A stretch of 64,000 nucleotides of DNA from Anaerolineales bacterium (GCA_015075625.1 JABTTZ010000002.1:930001-994000), one strand, 5' to 3'. Shown: positions 37,188-45,350, counted from the stretch's first letter. A program made the numbers and translations. The notes: a model not told the origin generated them from the sequence alone.

Positions 37188-37250
37188 GCGACGCCCGTCC
37201 TTCTTGTAAGAAGGCTGGTTGCAATCCAACCAGTGAAGGTACTGCAATAA
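37188..37250 (+). repeat. Dispersed repeat C, copy 3 (3' part only)
   Basis: Carries the conserved twin hairpins CTTCTTgtAAGAAG and CTGGTTG/CAACCAG and the ACTGCAATAA end, matching 1660-1723. The loop differs (CAATC against CAGCC), while the stems are kept. It lies between two co-directional genes, about 10 nt before the transporter start, so it may act as an attenuator or leader structure. Confidence 0.7.
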
Positions 37251-37260
37251 TTGTAAAATA

Positions 37261-38247
37261 GTGCGAATCCCTATTTCTCGCAATCGAAAAGGAATCACAG
37301 CGCCCGTGACCACGACAACGAAACTCGTCCTTCGTTCGCGCCGGACACAGACGGCAGCGGCGCTCGGCTTGCTGACCGTCGCCGCCATTTGGGGGTCTAC
37401 CTTCGTCGTCGTTAAGACGGCAACCTCGGCTTTTCCTGTCCTCGCCTTTCTGACCGTTCGCTTTGGAATCGCATCGTTGGCGCTGCTGCCGCTGGCGGTT
37501 GGGCGCGGGGCGCTCACCCGCCGCGAGGTGGCATGGGGCGTTGGGGCGGGCATCCTCTTTGCCGGGGGGTATGTCTTTCAGACCTTCGCCTTGCGCCTGA
37601 GCGATTCCGGGCGGGTGGGCTTCATCACCGGCTTGTATGTGATTCTCGTGCCGCTCTTGGCACTCCTGATTCACCGCTACCCACTGACGCGCCCGATCTT
37701 CTTCAGCGGCATCCTCGCGCTGCTAGGCATGGCAATCTTAGGGTACACACCGGGGAGCAACCTGCTTGGGGATGGGCTTGCCCTTGCCTGCGCTCTCAGC
37801 TTTGCCGGACAAATCCTCGTCGTGGAGCGCTTTCCGGTGGGGGTGATTGACACGCGGCGAAACGCCTTCTTTCAGGCGCTGACGGTGACCCTTGTGGCGA
37901 GTGGACTCATGCTCGCTTTGGTGGGGGGGAATAGCTGCGCCGAAGGGCTGTTTTGCGATCTGATCCGCCCCTTTGCCGAACCTTTCCCAACGCACCTGCC
38001 GCTGGACGTGTTGGCGGTTGCCGCCTACACGGGCGTTTTGGCAACGGCGCTGGCGTTGGGCGTCCAAGTCTGGGCGCAAAAATACCTTCCGCCCAGTGAA
38101 GCGGCGATCATTTTTGCCATGGAAGCGCCCTTTGCGGCGATTTTTGGGATACTCTTTTTGCGGGAGCGAATCACCCTTCCCGCCGTGATCGGCTGTGCGC
38201 TGATCTTCGCGGCGATGATCGTAGCGACGGCAAAAAAGAGGGCGTAG
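37261..38247 (+). CDS. EamA/DMT family transporter
   Basis: Up to 328 residues with ten predicted transmembrane helices in two EamA repeats: AAIWGSTFVVVKT (~45), VGFITGLYVILVPLLALLIHR, LLGMAILGYTPGSNLLGDG, and ATALALGVQVWAQKYLPPSEAAIIFAMEAPFAAIFGILFLRE at the end of repeat 2. Drug/metabolite exporters of this type move amino acids or small metabolites; substrate unknown. GTG 37261 and GTG 37306 are both candidate starts; neither has a clear ribosome binding site. Confidence 0.88.
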   Translation: MRIPISRNRKGITAPVTTTTKLVLRSRRTQTAAALGLLTVAAIWGSTFVVVKTATSAFPVLAFLTVRFGIASLALLPLAVGRGALTRREVAWGVGAGILFAGGYVFQTFALRLSDSGRVGFITGLYVILVPLLALLIHRYPLTRPIFFSGILALLGMAILGYTPGSNLLGDGLALACALSFAGQILVVERFPVGVIDTRRNAFFQALTVTLVASGLMLALVGGNSCAEGLFCDLIRPFAEPFPTHLPLDVLAVAAYTGVLATALALGVQVWAQKYLPPSEAAIIFAMEAPFAAIFGILFLRERITLPAVIGCALIFAAMIVATAKKRA

Positions 38248-38270
38248 GAACGCCGGCACTCCGACTCATC

Positions 38271-39698
38271 TCACAAATACTTCTCTACCGCCCATCCCCC
38301 CTCGCGGACGATGGGAATAGCGTCTGGGGAAATGCCCGGTCTAAAGGTCAGCGCGTTTTTGCCCATCGCCGCATCAAAGACATCACCCATGACATCCGCC
38401 AGCGCCACCGGAATCCCTAGCGCATTCGCCACATCCAACGGGGAATGATCGTCCAAGCTGATCCCATCGGGGTGATCGAACATGATCCGAGGGAGGATGG
38501 CGATCTCACCAAGCGTTCCCGCCGTTTTGCACGCCAGCAGGTGAGCAATCACATCTTTGCCCATCAGCAGACCGGCAACAGTGATGCCCTTTCCCAACCC
38601 GGTGTTGACAACGCCTTCTACCGTCACTGTCAGCCCGCTTGCCTCGCTTAGTTCGACAGCGGCGCGTTCCAGCGTGGGGGCAAAAAGCGTCCCCGTGACG
38701 AGCGTCAGACGGCGCACCAGCGGAGCAAAAGTGGGAAGTTCCTCCGCCCGCACCACCGCCCATTCATCCAAGAACTGGCGCACCATGCCTAAGCCGTTTT
38801 CGTGCAGAGCGAGATCATCATAGCTTGATAGGGGCGGTACATCCCGCCCGGCAACGAGATACCATTCGTCGGTGGGGTAGACGAACCCGACGCCTATCTT
38901 CGCCCGACAGCGCCTCTGCCAGCGCTCGCAGGTGGCGAGGATCGCCTCGGCATGGGCGGCTTCGTTGGTTGTTAAGCCGTAGCGGTGAAACTTTGTCAAG
39001 CCAACGGGGACAACGCTGATGCTGCGCACCGTCGGGTACAGGGCGAAAAGGTCGTTGAGGCTTTGCTCCATGTGCGCCCCATCGTTGACGCCGGGCATGA
39101 TCACAAGCTGCGTATGAATCTCAAAGCCGTGTTCCGCTAAACCCCGTAGTTGGGCGAGGATGTCGGGGGCGGTAGGGTTGCCCAGGCACTCCCGCCGGAG
39201 CGTCAGATCGGTGGCGTGGACGGAGACGTAGAGCGGGCTAAGGTGCTGTTCGATCAGGCGATCCCAATCGTGTGCGGAAAGATTCGTCAGCGTGACAAAA
39301 TGCCCAAAGAGGAACGAATAGCGGTAATCATCATCTTTGATGTAAAGCGTCCGGCGCATCTTCGGACCCATTTGGAGGACAAAACAGAACTCGCAGAGGT
39401 TGTTACAGCGACGAATGTCAATATCAAAGGTAGGGTGATCAAATTCCAGCCCTAAGGGTTGGTTGTAGGCACGCTCCCCCGAAAGGGTGTGCAGCACTTC
39501 CCCCCGCCGGATGGTCAGTTCTAGCCATTCCTCCGCGCCGTAATACTGGACATCGATCACATCCTCACAGGGGTGACCGTTCAGGCTAAGCAGTTCATCG
39601 CCGGGCAGGACGCCCAAAGCGGCGGCGGCACTCTCTGGGATCACCGCCCGTATTTTACCGACGGGCGAGGCGGGAGATTTCGCTTGGGGGGTGGGCAT
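38271..39698 (-). CDS. Radical SAM protein with PDZ-like N-terminus and DUF512
   Basis: 475 residues. The N-terminal PDZ-like segment (VIPESAAAALGVLPGDELLSLNG) is followed by a radical SAM core with RRCNNLCEFCFV, the CxxxCxFC iron-sulfur motif (~95). DUF512 fills the C-terminal half (VGFVYPTDEWYLVAG; VTGTLFAPTLE; GKGITVAGLLMGKD; LPRIMFDHPDGISLDDHS). Such proteins are widespread in Firmicutes and Chloroflexota and are annotated as putative FeS-containing oxidoreductases; the reaction is not known. The ATG is preceded by the leader of the lipoprotein gene on the same strand. Confidence 0.92.
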   Translation of the reverse strand: MPTPQAKSPASPVGKIRAVIPESAAAALGVLPGDELLSLNGHPCEDVIDVQYYGAEEWLELTIRRGEVLHTLSGERAYNQPLGLEFDHPTFDIDIRRCNNLCEFCFVLQMGPKMRRTLYIKDDDYRYSFLFGHFVTLTNLSAHDWDRLIEQHLSPLYVSVHATDLTLRRECLGNPTAPDILAQLRGLAEHGFEIHTQLVIMPGVNDGAHMEQSLNDLFALYPTVRSISVVPVGLTKFHRYGLTTNEAAHAEAILATCERWQRRCRAKIGVGFVYPTDEWYLVAGRDVPPLSSYDDLALHENGLGMVRQFLDEWAVVRAEELPTFAPLVRRLTLVTGTLFAPTLERAAVELSEASGLTVTVEGVVNTGLGKGITVAGLLMGKDVIAHLLACKTAGTLGEIAILPRIMFDHPDGISLDDHSPLDVANALGIPVALADVMGDVFDAAMGKNALTFRPGISPDAIPIVREGGWAVEKYL

Positions 39699-39728
39699 AA
39701 GCGTTCGCGCTGTCTCTTTCCTAAATGG

Positions 39729-40529
39729 CTAGGGCGTTGCCGCTGGCGAGGGCGTCTCAGCGGATACGGGTGTTTCAACGGCGGGGGCATCAATGACGAT
39801 GGCGGGGTCGTCGTAATCGAAAAACTCCATTGTCCACATGGTTGGTTCGGGGTATTGGTCAGTGACCGTTTCCGGTTGGATAAGTACCATCCGTTCGACC
39901 CGTTCAGTATCGACGCGAATGTAGATTGTCGCTATCGCGTCGCCCGTCCCCCGAATCAAGCCCGCCGTCACCGCCATAATCTCCGAGACGCTGGCAATCC
40001 CGCTCACTTTGTAGACCTGTACGCCAAAAAGGTCTTCCACGCCCTCTAGTTTCACCTCACGAAGGGAATTCAGCGCCCGTTTGATGCCATCCTCGCCGCG
40101 AATCAACTTATCGGCATTGAACCCGGGGGAGAAATCTTGGCGCAGCCAACGGTTGCCGGTCAGGACGATATGCTTGAAATACTGCTCGTCACCGATTGCC
40201 ACAATGTCAATCTGCCCCGGTATGCCGCTGACTGCTGCGCTGACCTTTGCCCCCACTTTGTCAGGGGCGGTGTACCCGCCATCGGCAGAGACGAAGGAGA
40301 TCAGTTTGGCATCGTCAATGAAGCCCGGTGCGCCGCTCAGTTGCAGCTTAAAATGGAGCGAGGCGACGCCCTGAATATCCATGGCGGCTTTATCCAAAAG
40401 GGTACGGGCGGTGGGTGCGACGGTGGGCGTGGCGGCGCTCCCCCCGCCGCCACAGGCAGTCAGCGCAAGAATCAAGCACAGGGCGATGATAAGCCGGCGG
40501 GAGGATTGGGAAAACGATGGAACATACAT
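39729..40529 (-). CDS. LppX/LprAFG-like lipoprotein
   Basis: 266 residues. The signal peptide ends in a lipobox (LILALTAC, Cys26), then a Gly/Ser/Thr/Pro linker. The body has the LppX_LprAFG layout: LLDKAAMDIQGVASLHFKLQLSG, VSAAVSGIPGQIDIVAIGDEQYFKH and DTERVERMVL. In actinobacteria these surface lipoproteins carry lipids or glycolipids between membrane and envelope. A Thr/Pro-rich C-terminal tail closes it. It precedes the radical SAM gene by 30 nt. Confidence 0.85.
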   Translation of the reverse strand: MYVPSFSQSSRRLIIALCLILALTACGGGGSAATPTVAPTARTLLDKAAMDIQGVASLHFKLQLSGAPGFIDDAKLISFVSADGGYTAPDKVGAKVSAAVSGIPGQIDIVAIGDEQYFKHIVLTGNRWLRQDFSPGFNADKLIRGEDGIKRALNSLREVKLEGVEDLFGVQVYKVSGIASVSEIMAVTAGLIRGTGDAIATIYIRVDTERVERMVLIQPETVTDQYPEPTMWTMEFFDYDDPAIVIDAPAVETPVSAETPSPAATP

Positions 40530-40649
40530 AGAGAGAATGACTCGCTAAGGTGGAATGGATGCACAACCTAGTATTACTTGCATAGCCATTATCGCATAAA
40601 ACAGATAAGGGTGTAGTCCTTCCCCCATGGTGTGGCGCGTTGAGTGTCG

Positions 40650-40691
40650 CCTGATCTCAGCCCCGTCCTTTAGGGCGGGGCTGAGATCAGG
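40650..40691. repeat. Long perfect GC hairpin (family D)
   Basis: A 16-bp perfect stem, CCTGATCTCAGCCCCG pairing with CGGGGCTGAGATCAGG, around TCCTTTAGGG. The CTTTAG loop and the GCTGAGATCAGGG arm recur at 43244-43275, and CCTGATCTCA also at 16029. Hairpins of this CCCCGTCCTTTAGGGCGGGG type are typical of the ends of IS200/IS605 elements, so this may be a nonautonomous end fragment. Position between lipoprotein gene and repeat patch. Confidence 0.6.
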
Positions 40692-40852
40692 GAAAGACGA
40701 AACCCATCGAGTGCGGCACGGGGGTTTGACATGCGCTCCCCCCCATAGGGACAACCCCTGGGGCGTCCGTTTACGCCCGCCGCACCCGCCCACACGACGG
40801 TAAACCATCGGGCTAGGATTAACCACCCCGCCCTAAAAGGCTTGTCCGATAA

Positions 40853-40941
40853 GGAAAAGAAGGTATTGCCGATGGACAATCCAAGCCAACGACGAAAGGA
40901 TTGAACAATGGCTATGGCTACCTTCTTCACCGAATTATAGG
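40853..40941 (+). repeat. Dispersed repeat B, copy 2
   Basis: About 89 bp matching the reverse strand of 16229-16317, from GGAAAAGAAGGTAT to CACCGAATTATAGG. It contains a tiny reading frame beginning ATGGCTATGGCTACC that stops after nine codons; the same ATGGCTATG is kept in copy 1. It is followed by a family A end, as in copy 1. Confidence 0.75.
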
Positions 40942-41057
40942 TGTAGAGGTTATGCCGTTGCCTTCATCCCCCTCGCCCGCAGCATTTCTCCCCCTTTCCC
41001 CGTACACAGGGAAGGGGGAGAGTGTCCCTCTTTTTGTTTACGAGGTGGGGATTAGGG

Positions 41058-41110
41058 TTTTCAAGCCCCGAAGGAGTGGTTACTCCTAGCCCGCTGCTTT
41101 AGCGGCGGGC
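41058..41110 (+). repeat. Twin-hairpin repeat D, copy 1
   Basis: TTTTCAAGCCCCGAAGGAGTGG leads into a GGAGTGGTTACTCC hairpin and then the strong CCCGCTGCTTTAGCGGCGGG hairpin. The same arrangement is found at 61147-61198; the GC hairpin alone is at 43244-43263 and half of it at 30813. Intergenic, noncoding. Confidence 0.65.
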
Positions 41111-41126
41111 GCTCACGGGCGGCGAT

Positions 41127-41150
41127 GGGCGCAATGCCTTGCGCCCCTAC
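41127..41150. repeat. GC hairpin, repeat family E
   Basis: GGGCGCAA-tgcc-TTGCGCCC followed by CCTACGGG. Stem bases differ from the other family members but pairing is complete. Bases 41198-41321 behind it form the leader of the secreted protein gene, with AGGAGG just before its ATG. Confidence 0.5.
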
Positions 41151-41321
41151 GGGAATTACACTGTCAACAGAACCTAGTTCTCGGACAAGCTTTTTAGCCC
41201 CCGTGTCTGAACCGCACCCTCTTCTTTGTTAGTCCCGTATTGGTGAGGATGCGTTAGACTTGGCGCATAGCTCAGGAAAGACCCCCAACGCACTCATGTT
41301 GGGAGGAACTCAGGAGGATGC

Positions 41322-42413
41322 ATGAGAACGATCATGGTCGCCCCTTCAGTCCGGCGGTTTCAGCAGCGCATGGGGCGCTCGCTGATGCTGCTCCTTATTA
41401 TCGTCATGATGGTCATACTGCCTCTGTTTATGAGCGACACACCAGGCAATGCGCAAGGCAGCCCACAGCCCGATCCCACGCTGCCGCCGACCTTCGGGAC
41501 GCTGACACTTTATGGGGCGGGTGCGGAAGGGCTTGATCCCTTTTTCGTCAGCGTCTATGCCGGCGGGACGATCAATGTGAATGGCTTGGGCGAGAACTGC
41601 GATGGCTTTGTCTACCCACGCCCCACCTATGTGGTCGATTGGGTTCCGGGTACATCCGTCCACCTGCGGATGTTCATGTACAGCGATGGTAATCCCTTTC
41701 TGATGGTCTACACACCGGGCGGGGAATACATCTGCCAAGATGACGTGAATCCGCTCGTCCTTGATCCGCTGATCGATTTTGCAAATCCCCCCGCCGGACG
41801 GTATGTAATCTGGGTGGGGCTGTATGATCAACAGCAGGCGTTTCCGGGGTTACTGGTGCTTACCGAGACAGATTTGAACCCCGCCACCTTCGATTTTAAG
41901 GCACTCATCCGCCGTGAGCCGAACCCCGCCGCCGCCCCGGTTGATCGGCTGCCGAGGGAAACGCTGCTCAGCGGCGAAAAGGGCGTTTGGGGCGATGGTG
42001 AACTGAGCGCCGAAACCCCCCGCTACAGCGTCGAGAATGTTGAGGGCGGCGGTGATGTATATTACTTCAATCTCGATCTGAACAACCGCTTCTGCACAGG
42101 ATTTGGAGCAGCAGCCCCGGCAATCACCTTCAGCTACAAAGGCACAGGCGAGACACCGCTCCGTGTCTTTTTTGAGGGCGACCTTGACGGCACGTTGATC
42201 GTCATTGCCGAAGATGGGCGCGTCCTCTGTAACGATGATGCCGAGAGTCGGCGCAATTACAACCCGATGGTGACGATTCCCTTTCCCAAAGAAGGGCGCT
42301 ATGCAATCTTCATCGGCAGCTACGATCCGGTGCTGCGGGTGACGGGCAGGCTGACAGCACAAATTGGCACAGAGACAGGTCCCGCTGTTCTTGCCCCAGC
42401 AGAGCCAGACTAA
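41322..42413 (+). CDS. Secreted protein with duplicated prepeptidase-like (PPC) beta domain
   Basis: 363 residues. Signal peptide of ~45 residues (hydrophobic core LMLLLIIVMMVILPLFM, ending GNAQG). Two related domains follow: residues ~60-170 (VYAGGTINVNGLGENCDGFVYP, then CQDDVNP and GRYVIWVGLYD) and ~230-345 (CTGFGAAAPAITFSYKG, then VLCNDDAESRR and GRYAIFIGSYD). The repeated C..C-DD, PxIxF and GRYxI(W/F)xGxY pattern resembles bacterial prepeptidase C-terminal domains of secreted enzymes, here without an enzyme. AGGAGG precedes the ATG. Transcribed with the LysM gene 12 nt downstream. Confidence 0.75.
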   Translation: MRTIMVAPSVRRFQQRMGRSLMLLLIIVMMVILPLFMSDTPGNAQGSPQPDPTLPPTFGTLTLYGAGAEGLDPFFVSVYAGGTINVNGLGENCDGFVYPRPTYVVDWVPGTSVHLRMFMYSDGNPFLMVYTPGGEYICQDDVNPLVLDPLIDFANPPAGRYVIWVGLYDQQQAFPGLLVLTETDLNPATFDFKALIRREPNPAAAPVDRLPRETLLSGEKGVWGDGELSAETPRYSVENVEGGGDVYYFNLDLNNRFCTGFGAAAPAITFSYKGTGETPLRVFFEGDLDGTLIVIAEDGRVLCNDDAESRRNYNPMVTIPFPKEGRYAIFIGSYDPVLRVTGRLTAQIGTETGPAVLAPAEPD

Positions 42414-42425
42414 GGAGGTCAGCAG

Positions 42426-43199
42426 ATGAAACGCTCGTTTTTCATTGGGCTGGTGGCTGTGTGGGTGCTTGTGTTCACCCTGTTTGCCCACCCCCTTTCA
42501 ATTGTTCAGGGGCAGACGCCTACCTATGGGACGTACATTGTCCAATCAGGGGAAACCCTTTATTCGATTGCCCTCAAATTTTGCACCACATGGTGGGAGT
42601 TGCAGCGGATCAACACGATGCTTGATCCGAATGCCGTTAGACCGGGGCTGATCATCATCGTCCCCTTGAACCTTTGCGGGGCAACGCCAACGCCGCGTCC
42701 ACCCGACCCCAACCCGAATCCCAGCCCGAACCCGAACACAGGCATCTATGATCGCGGGGCGCAAAAATACGCCAATGGGACACTGGTGGGGAATGTCTAC
42801 ACTGTCCTCTGGGGGGATACACAGGGGGGGATTGCCCGCCGCTTTGGGATCACCCTTGCCCAATTGCAACAGGCGAACGGGATCACTCAGGGCATTCCGA
42901 TCAAGCCGGGCAATCGCTTGATCATCCCCGGCATGGGAGGTGGGGCTGGTACACCGACACCAACACCTGTTATCGGCTGTGAGATCGCCGCGCTGCAACT
43001 GATCTATGCTTACGTACAGCCGAATTTCTCGGCGCAAATCTTCACCCCAATTGTGAGCGGGGCAAAAATTCGCCCCCTGACGCGACAGGGGAACTGGTTC
43101 GCCTTCTCTAAAGCGATCTACCAGACGGGCAGCACCGATCTGCTGTGGATTTATACCGCGCCCGGGTTGGTCACGTTTGCCGGAAATTGCAATTTCTAA
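42426..43199 (+). CDS. Secreted protein with two LysM domains
   Basis: 257 residues. Signal peptide (MKRSFFIGLVAVWVLVFTLFA), LysM 1 at ~38-84 (YIVQSGETLYSIALKFCTTWWELQRIN), a PNPNPSPNPN linker, LysM 2 at ~122-170 (YTVLWGDTQGGIARRFGITLAQLQQAN, then IKPGNRLIIPG). A C-terminal SH3-like segment follows (KIRPLTRQGNWFAF). LysM binds peptidoglycan or chitin, so the protein is probably held in the wall. AAGGAGGTC 7 nt before the ATG. It pairs with the preceding PPC-like protein, suggesting one cell-surface function. Confidence 0.88.
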   Translation: MKRSFFIGLVAVWVLVFTLFAHPLSIVQGQTPTYGTYIVQSGETLYSIALKFCTTWWELQRINTMLDPNAVRPGLIIIVPLNLCGATPTPRPPDPNPNPSPNPNTGIYDRGAQKYANGTLVGNVYTVLWGDTQGGIARRFGITLAQLQQANGITQGIPIKPGNRLIIPGMGGGAGTPTPTPVIGCEIAALQLIYAYVQPNFSAQIFTPIVSGAKIRPLTRQGNWFAFSKAIYQTGSTDLLWIYTAPGLVTFAGNCNF

Positions 43200-43208
43200 C
43201 GTCCGCAT

Positions 43209-43263
43209 CCCTGTAGGGACGCCCCGTAGGGCGTCCGCCATGCCCCGCCGCTAAAGCAGCGGG
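43209..43263. terminator. Tandem GC hairpins after the LysM gene (families E and D)
   Basis: First hairpin GGACGCCC-CGTA-GGGCGTCC (43217-43236, after CTGTAG), then CCCGCCGCTAAAGCAGCGGG (43244-43263) running into GCTGAGATCAGGG. They fill the gap between the convergent LysM and DUF3365 genes and end 7 nt before the latter's stop. Probable bidirectional terminator made of repeats. Confidence 0.6.
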
Positions 43264-43269
43264 CTGAGA

Positions 43270-44355
43270 TCAGGGAAGGATGGTCGGTTTCAGCGTCCCT
43301 TTCGTCGTTTTGTCTACATGGCGGCGACGAAGGCTGGTGGCACGGCTTTGCAAGTCTTTGAAAAACTCGCTGTCGGTCACTTCCTGCACCTGTTTCGCCT
43401 TTTTGATCTCGTCAATCTCAATATTCAGTTCCATCACGCGCTGTTTCAACTGCTTCTCGCGGCTGACGACATCTTGCGCCATGCGGCGAAACAGCTTTGC
43501 CAGTTTGCCCAGTTCGTCTTGCCGTTTGGCGATGGAGGCAAGGTCAGCCGTTTGCAACTGCTCTCCGGTGAGCGTATCCGCGCCGAGTTTGGCGGCGATG
43601 TTCCCCAAGACGCCCACCGGCTGGATCACATAGCGCCGCAGTAGAAAATTAAAGACCAAAATGGCGGCAAGGAACGCTCCGGCAAAAATGACAATCACCC
43701 CCACGAATGATTGGAAGGCGGCGGCGTAGACCTCGCCCGCCGGGACGTAGATCATTTGCGCGGCGATGATCTCGTTCAACTGCCAACCAAAGCCGTTTTG
43801 ATCGCCATAGCTGCGGATCAGACTGGATGGAGCAGCCGCTGGTGTGCTGTGACAAACAAGGCAGCTTTCCGCCGAGACGCGCAGGGGGCGGGCGATGTAG
43901 AAAAGCTGGTCGCCTTCGATGGGACGGAAGCCGGAAAGCTGGCGAAGGTCAGCCTCCGTGCGGAAGCGCTCAACAATCCCTCGTTCAAAGTCATCGACCA
44001 AATCGAGGGGGTTCGTCGGATTCAGGGTTGCCTCTTTGTAGAGGTAGGCACGGTAATCCTCGTCGCTGCGCACTTTCTCAAACACTGTGCGGGCAGAAAA
44101 GGCAGGGACGGTCTCGGCAATGAATGTTTCGCTGGATTCAAGGGTGCTTCTGAGTAGAGGCTGAATGTGCTGGCTGGTGTAGCTCCGAATGGCGCTCATC
44201 GTCTCCATCAGAAGAAGGCTGTTGGAGGTGACATCGCGCTCGGCTTTGGCGTTCAGCGTCCGCCACAAGACGATTCCGCCAGCAGCGATCCCAACCAGAA
44301 AGACAACGGAGAGAAATAAGGTGAATTTGTGTCCTAAGGCAAGGCGTGCAAACAT
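43270..44355 (-). CDS. Membrane sensor with DUF3365 (Tll0287-like) c-heme domain and HAMP
   Basis: 361 residues. TM helix 1 (~10-32), then an extracytoplasmic DUF3365/Tll0287-like domain containing ESCLVCHSTPA (CxxCH, Cys165, Cys168, His169) for covalent haem. TM helix 2 (~215-240) leads to HAMP (RRYVIQPVGVLGNIAAKLG) and a coiled coil with a basic tail. No kinase or cyclase output domain is attached, so it must signal through a partner. The preceding GAF gene stops at 44356-44358, directly abutting this ATG (TAAATG), with GGGAGG as ribosome binding site. Translational coupling is therefore likely. Predicted redox or gas sensor. Confidence 0.85.
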   Translation of the reverse strand: MFARLALGHKFTLFLSVVFLVGIAAGGIVLWRTLNAKAERDVTSNSLLLMETMSAIRSYTSQHIQPLLRSTLESSETFIAETVPAFSARTVFEKVRSDEDYRAYLYKEATLNPTNPLDLVDDFERGIVERFRTEADLRQLSGFRPIEGDQLFYIARPLRVSAESCLVCHSTPAAAPSSLIRSYGDQNGFGWQLNEIIAAQMIYVPAGEVYAAAFQSFVGVIVIFAGAFLAAILVFNFLLRRYVIQPVGVLGNIAAKLGADTLTGEQLQTADLASIAKRQDELGKLAKLFRRMAQDVVSREKQLKQRVMELNIEIDEIKKAKQVQEVTDSEFFKDLQSRATSLRRRHVDKTTKGTLKPTILP

Positions 44356-45222
44356 TTACCCTCCCCGTTGTTCTTTCGCCAGTGCTGATGCCAACTGGGC
44401 GCAGATCAGTTCTAACATAACGATGCTCTCTTGCTTGATGCTCCCCGCTTCGGGGCGGAAGGCGATCAGGACGCCAAAACGGAGGGTCGTCCCGACGGGG
44501 ATTGCCACTGCCGCCCCAAAGCGCCCCCGATCAATGAGGAAATGGCTAGGGCTATCCCCCGTGTTAATGATCTTGGGCTGACCGCTGCGTACCACCGACC
44601 CCAAAATATTCTCGTAATCGGTGCGGATGGGCATCATGCTGCTGATTTGCTGATCGCCTTCTTGGGCGGCAAGGGAGAGGGCGGGCGGATCGCCTGGGGT
44701 GATTGTGTAAAAAACAACGTAATCATAGCCCATGTCGCGGACAGCGGAGACGGCGGCTTGTTGTTTCCCTACGCTTTTGTTCGCCTTGCGCAATGCCTTA
44801 GCAAAGTCGCGGATGGGCGGCAGCGAATCGGCGCGGAGCGTGGCAAGGCTGCGTTCTTCCGCCATCCGTTTGATCTTTTTGATCAGTTCATCGTCTTTGA
44901 AGGGCGTCGTCGTCACATCGTCGGCGCGTCCGGGGGTGCCAAAATCAGCTTCCTCATCGACCAACAAAATGAGCAGGCGCGGGTGGGTGCTGCGCAGTTG
45001 CTTGATCCATTCATAAACATCGGTGTTGGGAATATTGTTATCAACGACGAACACATCAAGCGCTTTCTCACGGTCTGCCAATGCCGTTCGCGCTGCCTCT
45101 GCCGAGGTAACGATGGTCGTGCGGAATTTCGGCTCTTTGGCAAGCGTCTCACGGAATTTCACCAGCGAGGGCAAACGCACCGTCGCTAAGATGTGAATCG
45201 GCATGGAAGATGAATCGCTCAT
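44356..45222 (-). CDS. Receiver-like and GAF domain protein
   Basis: About 288 residues from ATG 45222; an in-frame extension to 45369 is not family-like. The N-terminal ~115 residues resemble a CheY fold (ILATVRLPSLV, VFVVDNNIPN, LLILLVDEEAD, TPFKDDELIKKIKRM), where the phospho-accepting position is in VVDNN. A GAF domain follows (~140-285: GYDYVVFYTI; GRFGAAVAIPVGTTLRFGVLIAF). No catalytic output domain. Upstream of and coupled to the DUF3365 haem sensor. Confidence 0.8.
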   Translation of the reverse strand: MSDSSSMPIHILATVRLPSLVKFRETLAKEPKFRTTIVTSAEAARTALADREKALDVFVVDNNIPNTDVYEWIKQLRSTHPRLLILLVDEEADFGTPGRADDVTTTPFKDDELIKKIKRMAEERSLATLRADSLPPIRDFAKALRKANKSVGKQQAAVSAVRDMGYDYVVFYTITPGDPPALSLAAQEGDQQISSMMPIRTDYENILGSVVRSGQPKIINTGDSPSHFLIDRGRFGAAVAIPVGTTLRFGVLIAFRPEAGSIKQESIVMLELICAQLASALAKEQRGG

Positions 45223-45330
45223 GGTCTTAGGCGTTATCCCAATAAGATGGTCGCAGAGGCAATTGTACGCCGATCCGAGAGGTTGGGCAAAACAGAGGCG
45301 AGGAAGGGTCTTGTTTTGAGGTGGGCGGTG

Positions 45331-45350
45331 GGGGCGCATGGATGCGCCCC
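45331..45350. repeat. GC hairpin, repeat family E
   Basis: Perfect 9-bp stem with 2-nt loop, GGGGCGCAT-GG-ATGCGCCCC, in the gap between the nrnA stop and the GAF gene's leader. Both flanking genes run in the same direction, so here it may end the nrnA-independent transcript or act as a leader hairpin. Confidence 0.5.

Larger units (their letters stand above)
40833..41197. mobile_element. Composite nonautonomous element bounded by 17-bp inverted repeats
   Basis: CTAAAAGGCTTGTCCGA at 40833-40849 and TCGGACAAGCTTTTTAG at 41181-41197 are inverse complements with one mismatch. The 365 bp between them hold repeat B (40853-40941), a degraded family A end (about 40948-41030), a family D twin hairpin (41058-41110) and a family E hairpin (41127-41150), but no gene. 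AAAAGGCTTGTCCGAGAACTAG also occurs at 16045-16066 beside another A+B pair. This looks like an insertion-sequence shell or a nesting site for small elements. The stretch 40692-40832 has no recognised gene. Confidence 0.6.

Noticed and set aside
40545-40826. Minus-strand frame with GGRKRTPQGLSLWGG, considered as a TnpB C-terminus
   Set aside because: No zinc-finger cysteines or RuvC motif; sequence is mainly repeat-derived hairpin. Not enough to call a transposase fragment.
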